Source of the DNA: an uncultured Clostridia bacterium
GTDB lineage: Bacteria > Bacillota > Clostridia > Christensenellales > Aristaeellaceae
Direction: 5' to 3'
Length of the DNA: 10,049 nt
NCBI GenBank assembly: GCA_946615495.1
Contig: CAMOHY010000064.1
Span: forward strand, 1-10,049
A program made the translations under genes and the position numbers. Position 1 is the first letter of the stretch. Each line of letters starts with the position of its first letter. The notes beneath the pieces were generated by a model. It did no database searches, was not told where the DNA came from, and was given only the letters and a program-made list of their open reading frames with translations. Of this stretch, positions 5,918 to 10,049 are shown one piece after another.

Positions 5918-6862
5918 ATGGCATATATCGGCATCGACCTGGGCGGTACGAATATCGCCGTGGGCGCTGTCAGCGAAGCGGGGTCCATCCTGGCGGAAGC
6001 CACCGCCAAAACGCTGGCGGGCAGGCCCTTTGAGGACATCGTGCGCGATATGGCGCAGTGCGTGAAAAAGGTCATGGGCAAGGCGGCGCTCAGGGAGGAC
6101 GAGGTGCGCTCCATCGGCATCGGCATTCCCGGCGTCGCCGAGGAAAAGACCGGCACTGTGTTCAACTGCACCAACCTTGGCTGGGTCAACGTACCCCTGC
6201 GCCAGGAAATGCAGAAGTATTTTCAAAAGCCCGTGTTCATCGATAACGACGCCAACGCCGCCGCCCTGGCGGAAAGCTGCGCCGGGGCCAGCGTGGGCTG
6301 CAAAAGCAGCATCCTGCTCACCCTGGGCACCGGCGTCGGCGGCGGCATCCTCATCAACGGCAAGCCCTGGGCGGGCGCCCACGGCCGGGCCGGCGAAATC
6401 GGCCATATGATTCTGGTGCCCGACGGCGTGCCCTGCACCTGCGGAAGGAGCGGCTGCGTGGAAAGATATTGCTCCGGCACCGCCTTGATCCGCGCCGCCC
6501 AGCAGGAATGCTGCAATTTTCCGGACACCGTTATTTTGCAAAAGGCCGGCGGAAATATGGACAGGATCAATGCCAAGCAGGTCATTGACGCCGCGAAGGA
6601 AGGTGATGCGTCCGCCCTTCGGGTATTCAATTCCTTCGCCCGGTATTTGGCCATGGCCATCAATAACCTCATCTGGTTTTTCGACCCGGAAATCATCGTG
6701 CTGGGCGGCGGCGTGAGCTATGCGGGGTCTTTCCTGCTGGACGCCGTCCGCAGCTTGATTCCCTGCCATCAAATGGGCAAGCCCCTGCCCGTTCCCCCCA
6801 TTGTGCTGGCGCGCCTGGGCAACGAAGCGGGCATCATCGGCGCCGCCATGCTGGGAAAATAA
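5918..6862 (+). CDS. glcK: ROK-family glucokinase
   Basis: Phosphorylates glucose with ATP to glucose 6-phosphate in the cytoplasm. The 314 residues show the ROK layout: phosphate loop GIDLGGTN (5-12), IGIGIPGV (66-73), the catalytic region IDNDANAAAL (108-117) with Asp111 as general base, LGTGVGGGI (136-144), GRAGEIGHM (156-164) with Glu160 contacting sugar, and the zinc knuckle CTCGRSGCVE (173-182). Together with His163 its three Cys bind the structural zinc. The C-terminal VLGGGVS (261-267) is the usual adenine-side motif. Glucose is the expected substrate since the GlcK group has this pattern, but ROK enzymes also include fructokinases and N-acetylmannosamine kinases. GGAGG at 5903-5907 precedes ATG 5918 by 10 bases. 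It sits 26 bases after hprK and 33 before asnS, so it is probably co-transcribed with both. Pairing with hprK links glucose entry into glycolysis with the sensor of glycolytic state. Confidence 0.93.
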   Translation: MAYIGIDLGGTNIAVGAVSEAGSILAEATAKTLAGRPFEDIVRDMAQCVKKVMGKAALREDEVRSIGIGIPGVAEEKTGTVFNCTNLGWVNVPLRQEMQKYFQKPVFIDNDANAAALAESCAGASVGCKSSILLTLGTGVGGGILINGKPWAGAHGRAGEIGHMILVPDGVPCTCGRSGCVERYCSGTALIRAAQQECCNFPDTVILQKAGGNMDRINAKQVIDAAKEGDASALRVFNSFARYLAMAINNLIWFFDPEIIVLGGGVSYAGSFLLDAVRSLIPCHQMGKPLPVPPIVLARLGNEAGIIGAAMLGK

Positions 6863-6895
6863 CATCAAGAAGCAGAAAAAAGGAGGAACCTTGTT

Positions 6896-8287
<1,392 letters not shown>

Positions 8288-8288
8288 G

Positions 8289-8303
8289 GGAAAACGCTTT
8301 TCC
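8289..8303 (+). promoter_or_regulatory. Short perfect palindrome just after asnS, cre-like
   Basis: GGAAAA-CGC-TTTTCC is a perfect 6-base inverted repeat around CGC, starting two bases after the asnS stop. It matches 8 of the 11 fixed positions of the CcpA cre consensus TGWAANCGNTNWCA by my count, missing the outer T and CA. It could equally be a small RNA hairpin; its right arm overlaps by two bases the left arm of the larger inverted repeat that follows. Function is uncertain. Confidence 0.35.
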
Positions 8304-8346
8304 GGGGGAAACCGCTCCTTGACGGCCATAGAACGGTTTCCCCCGG
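8302..8346 (+). terminator. 13-bp perfect inverted repeat between asnS and the nucleoside phosphorylase gene
   Basis: CCGGGGGAAACCG (8302-8314) is exactly complementary to CGGTTTCCCCCGG (8334-8346) with a 19-base loop. This gives a very stable GC-rich RNA hairpin. No run of T follows directly (the next bases are CCCCCTTTCC), so it is not a standard intrinsic terminator. It may be a weak or factor-dependent terminator, an RNA-processing or 3'-end stabilising stem, or part of a leader controlling the downstream gene. The repeat is certain; the role is not. Confidence 0.5.
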
Positions 8347-8384
8347 CCCCCTTTCCGAGAAACCCGTATAAAGGAGGGCTTTTT

Positions 8385-9134
8385 TTGATTACAGATTCCT
8401 TCAGCACTGCGTCCGAGCCCATCATCACCGTGGAATCCTGCGTTGGCCCCCAGAAGCATTTGGTGGATACGTGCATCGTCACTTTTTCAGAGGTCATCCT
8501 GCAGTCCGTTCTGGATGGATACGCATGCGAGCAAGTAGGCCGCATCCGCACCTGCGGCGGCGTAACGCCGCTGTACGCCCTCAGCCACCAGGGCCGCCGC
8601 CTGGGCGTATTGAAAGCCCACATGGGCTCCGCCATGGCGGCCAGCGATGTCATTGAAACCAATTGGCTCACCGGGGCGGAAACCTTCATCGTTTTCGGGT
8701 CCTGCGGGTGCGTAAACCGGGAAAAGGCCCAGGGAAAGTACGTTATCCCCACCGCGGCCTACCGGGACGAAGGCATGAGCTATCATTACGCGCCGCCTGA
8801 CGACTACATTCCTATGCCCGGCGCGGAAAAAACCGCCCGGATATTTGAACGGCTTGGCCTTCCCTATGCGCTGGGCAAAGTGTGGAGCACCGACGCCTTT
8901 TACCGGGAGCTCCGCCATCAAATGCTGAAGCGGAAGGAGGAAGGCTGCCTGGCCGTGGATATGGAGGCGGCGGGCATTCAAGCCGTGTGCGATTTTCATC
9001 ATTTCAAGCTGCATTATTTCCTCATGACCGGGGATGTGCTGGACCAGCCCGAATGGAGCATCGGCGATTTGCATACTGCCAACCACCATTTGGACAATTT
9101 CCAAATCGCCCTGAAAATAGCCGAAGAATTGTGA
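8385..9134 (+). CDS. Nucleoside phosphorylase, PNP/uridine phosphorylase superfamily
   Basis: Predicted cytoplasmic enzyme splitting a nucleoside with phosphate to free base and (deoxy)ribose 1-phosphate. The 249-residue length matches the PNP_UDP_1 family. Visible motifs are GRIRTCGGV (52-60), HMGSAMAASDVIE (79-91, phosphate and sugar side), GAETFIVFGSCG (97-108), STDAFYRE (168-175) and AVDMEAAGI (190-198). The last corresponds to the sugar-binding VEMEAA of hexameric phosphorylases, here with Asp192 for the first Glu. STDAFY favours the uridine phosphorylase side, but base preference cannot be settled by eye. I choose TTG 8385 because AGGAGG (8372-8377) lies 7 bases upstream; an in-frame TTG at 8319 falls in the loop of the inverted repeat and lacks an SD. 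The seven Ts ending in the start codon (8380-8386) are unusual. No clear promoter lies in the 97-base gap after asnS, so it may depend on read-through. A strong terminator follows. Confidence 0.87.
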   Translation: MITDSFSTASEPIITVESCVGPQKHLVDTCIVTFSEVILQSVLDGYACEQVGRIRTCGGVTPLYALSHQGRRLGVLKAHMGSAMAASDVIETNWLTGAETFIVFGSCGCVNREKAQGKYVIPTAAYRDEGMSYHYAPPDDYIPMPGAEKTARIFERLGLPYALGKVWSTDAFYRELRHQMLKRKEEGCLAVDMEAAGIQAVCDFHHFKLHYFLMTGDVLDQPEWSIGDLHTANHHLDNFQIALKIAEEL

Positions 9135-9146
9135 AAAAAACGCGCA

Positions 9147-9180
9147 AAAAAACTGCCGGGCAATCGTCCGGCAGTTTTTT
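9147..9180. terminator. Bidirectional intrinsic terminator between the nucleoside phosphorylase gene and rplL
   Basis: AAAAAACTGCCGG (9147-9159) pairs perfectly with CCGGCAGTTTTTT (9168-9180) around an 8-base loop. The GC stem is flanked by A-runs on the left and T-runs on the right, so each strand gives a stem followed by U residues. It ends the plus-strand gene stopping at 9134 and the minus-strand rplL stopping at 9196, which converge here. Confidence 0.92.
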
Positions 9181-9195
9181 CGATGTTCAAGTGAA

Positions 9196-9564
9196 TTACT
9201 TGATTTCCACCTTGGCGCCAACTTCGGCGAACTGAGCCTTCACCTTTTCGGCTTCTTCCTTGGAAACGCCTTCCTTCAGAGCCTTGGGCAGGTTTTCCAC
9301 GAAGTCCTTGGCTTCCTTCAGGCCCAGACCGGCAACCACTTCGCGCACGGCCTTGATGACCTTGATCTTTTCGGAGCCGGCATCCACCAGGATGGCGTCG
9401 AATTCGGTCTGTTCTTCAGCGGGAGCAGCAGCGGCGGCGGGAGCGCCACCAGCCACGGCGATAGCGCCGGTCACGCCGAACTTTTCTTTCAGGGCTTCAA
9501 CCAGTTCGTTAACTTCCATGAGAGACATTTTCTCAATGGCTTCAATGATTTCCTGAACGGACAT
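9196..9564 (-). CDS. rplL: Ribosomal protein bL12 (L7/L12)
   Basis: Stalk protein of the large ribosomal subunit, present as dimers on L10 and recruiting translational GTPases. The 122-residue length is standard. The N-terminal dimerisation part starts MSVQEIIEAIEKMSLMEVNE. An Ala/Pro/Gly-rich hinge covers about 38-52 (VAGGAPAAAAAPAEE). The C-terminal domain has the classical KIKVIKAVREV...GLGLKEAKDFVE run and ends KVEIK. The start is ATG 9564, with GGAGG 8 bases upstream on the minus strand; an open frame reaching 9609 is a chance extension. It lies 69 bases after rplJ and is directly followed by the bidirectional terminator, so it is the last gene of its transcript; rpoB is not next. Confidence 0.97.
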   Translation of the reverse strand: MSVQEIIEAIEKMSLMEVNELVEALKEKFGVTGAIAVAGGAPAAAAAPAEEQTEFDAILVDAGSEKIKVIKAVREVVAGLGLKEAKDFVENLPKALKEGVSKEEAEKVKAQFAEVGAKVEIK

Positions 9565-9609
9565 TTTATTTTCCTCCATTTTTTCTGTAAGCGGTAGATG
9601 AGTTTTCAC

Positions 9610-9625
9610 GCGGCCATCACGCCGC
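9610..9625 (-). other. Small hairpin in the rplJ-rplL spacer
   Basis: GCGGC (9625-9621 on the minus strand) and GCCGC (9614-9610) can form a 5-bp stem with a 6-base loop soon after the rplJ stop. No T-run follows, so it is not a terminator. A modest structure between these genes could affect RNA processing or the higher output of L12 over L10, but it may be chance in GC-rich sequence. Confidence 0.3.
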
Positions 9626-9633
9626 TGTGCAGC

Positions 9634-10049
9634 TTAGGCGGCTTCCTTCTTTTCGGCGATTTCGCCCAGAACGGCCACCAGAGAAGAGACGGGGCTCATC
9701 AGGCAGCCAACCAGGGTCGCCATGAGTTCGTCCTTGCCAGGCATCTTGGACAGCTTGACCATGGTCTTGTCGTCCGCGGCCTTGTTTTCAAAGATACCGC
9801 CGGTGATCTTCAAGGATTCCAGCTTGTTCTTTTCGATGAACTGGGCCACTGCCTTGGGGCCGGACACAGGATCCTTCTTGCTGAACACGAAGGCGTTGGG
9901 GCCGTTCAGCAAATCGTCCATACCGGAAATACCCACCTGTTCCAGAGCCAGCTTCACCAGCCGGTTCTTGAGCACACAGTAATCCACATCGTTTTCACGG
10001 CACTGGCGGCGCAGGTTGGTATCCTGTTCCACGGTCAGGCCGGTGTAGC
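9634..10049 (-). CDS. rplJ: Ribosomal protein uL10, N-terminus off the right edge
   Basis: Base of the ribosomal stalk, binding 23S rRNA and carrying the L7/L12 dimers. The visible part is 137 residues plus stop. It begins inside the conserved YTGLTVEQDTNLRRQCRE segment (family: Y.GLTV.Q.T.LR) and continues through YCVLKNRLVKLAL, GPNAFVF, PKAVAQFIEK and the C-terminal helix SSLVAVLGEIAEKKEAA to which L12 binds. A GTG codon at 10032 is in frame but lies within the conserved domain, so it is not the true start; the gene enters from the right edge, with about 30 residues missing. It is upstream of rplL in the usual order. The L10-binding autoregulatory leader would be outside the window. Confidence 0.96.
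   Translation of the reverse strand, partial: YTGLTVEQDTNLRRQCRENDVDYCVLKNRLVKLALEQVGISGMDDLLNGPNAFVFSKKDPVSGPKAVAQFIEKNKLESLKITGGIFENKAADDKTMVKLSKMPGKDELMATLVGCLMSPVSSLVAVLGEIAEKKEAA

Noticed and set aside
4335..5924. 529-codon minus-strand open frame opposite hprK and the CapA-like gene
   Set aside because: Its composition is dominated by His, Gly and Ala, it spans two genes and a promoter, and it has no motif; it is a shadow frame.
6863..6895. T-box or other amino-acid-sensing leader for asnS
   Set aside because: The gap is 33 bases and is filled mainly by the SD.

Overview
The window looks like a chromosomal segment of a fairly GC-rich Gram-positive bacterium, most likely a Clostridia-type Bacillota. 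The reasons are HPr kinase/phosphorylase, a ROK glucokinase with the Cys-rich zinc motif, an AsnRS, strong GGAGG ribosome binding sites with 6-12 base spacing, and occasional GTG and TTG starts. Genus cannot be told from the sequence. Apart from one OmpA-fold domain, nothing indicates an outer membrane. There is no insertion sequence, phage gene, tRNA, rRNA or CRISPR array, and nearly every base belongs to a gene or a short control region.

Layout. Bases 1-3501 (minus strand, transcribed leftward from a promoter near 3536-3564) hold a tightly packed operon. Its order is a MotA/TolQ/ExbB-type proton-channel protein with a long cytoplasmic tail (ZorA-like), a MotB/OmpA-type partner with a very regular leucine-heptad stalk (ZorB-like), a small membrane-anchored protein of unknown function, and an exported VanX-type D-Ala-D-Ala dipeptidase that runs off the left edge. 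Gene junctions are 1 base apart, 4-base overlapping and 17-base overlapping, so the four products were probably selected to be made together. The set suggests an ion-driven envelope machine joined to peptidoglycan turnover. No flagellar gene and no Zorya effector gene (zorC/D/E) is visible.

Bases 3502-3746 are a divergent promoter region. To its right, on the plus strand, is an exported CapA-type metallophosphatase-like protein (3747-4868).

Bases 4894-8287 carry hprK, glcK and asnS in one direction behind a good sigma-A-type promoter. HPr kinase senses glycolytic state and glucokinase feeds glycolysis, so the first two make sense together; asnS appears to be a passenger. A 97-base spacer with two adjoining inverted repeats then leads to a nucleoside phosphorylase with a TTG start (8385-9134).

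A bidirectional terminator (9147-9180) separates this plus-strand run from the convergent ribosomal protein genes rplL (L7/L12) and rplJ (L10, cut by the right edge) on the minus strand. rpoB does not follow rplL here, unlike the usual bacterial arrangement.

The main candidate for something undescribed is the stator, stalk, anchor and dipeptidase operon at the left end.
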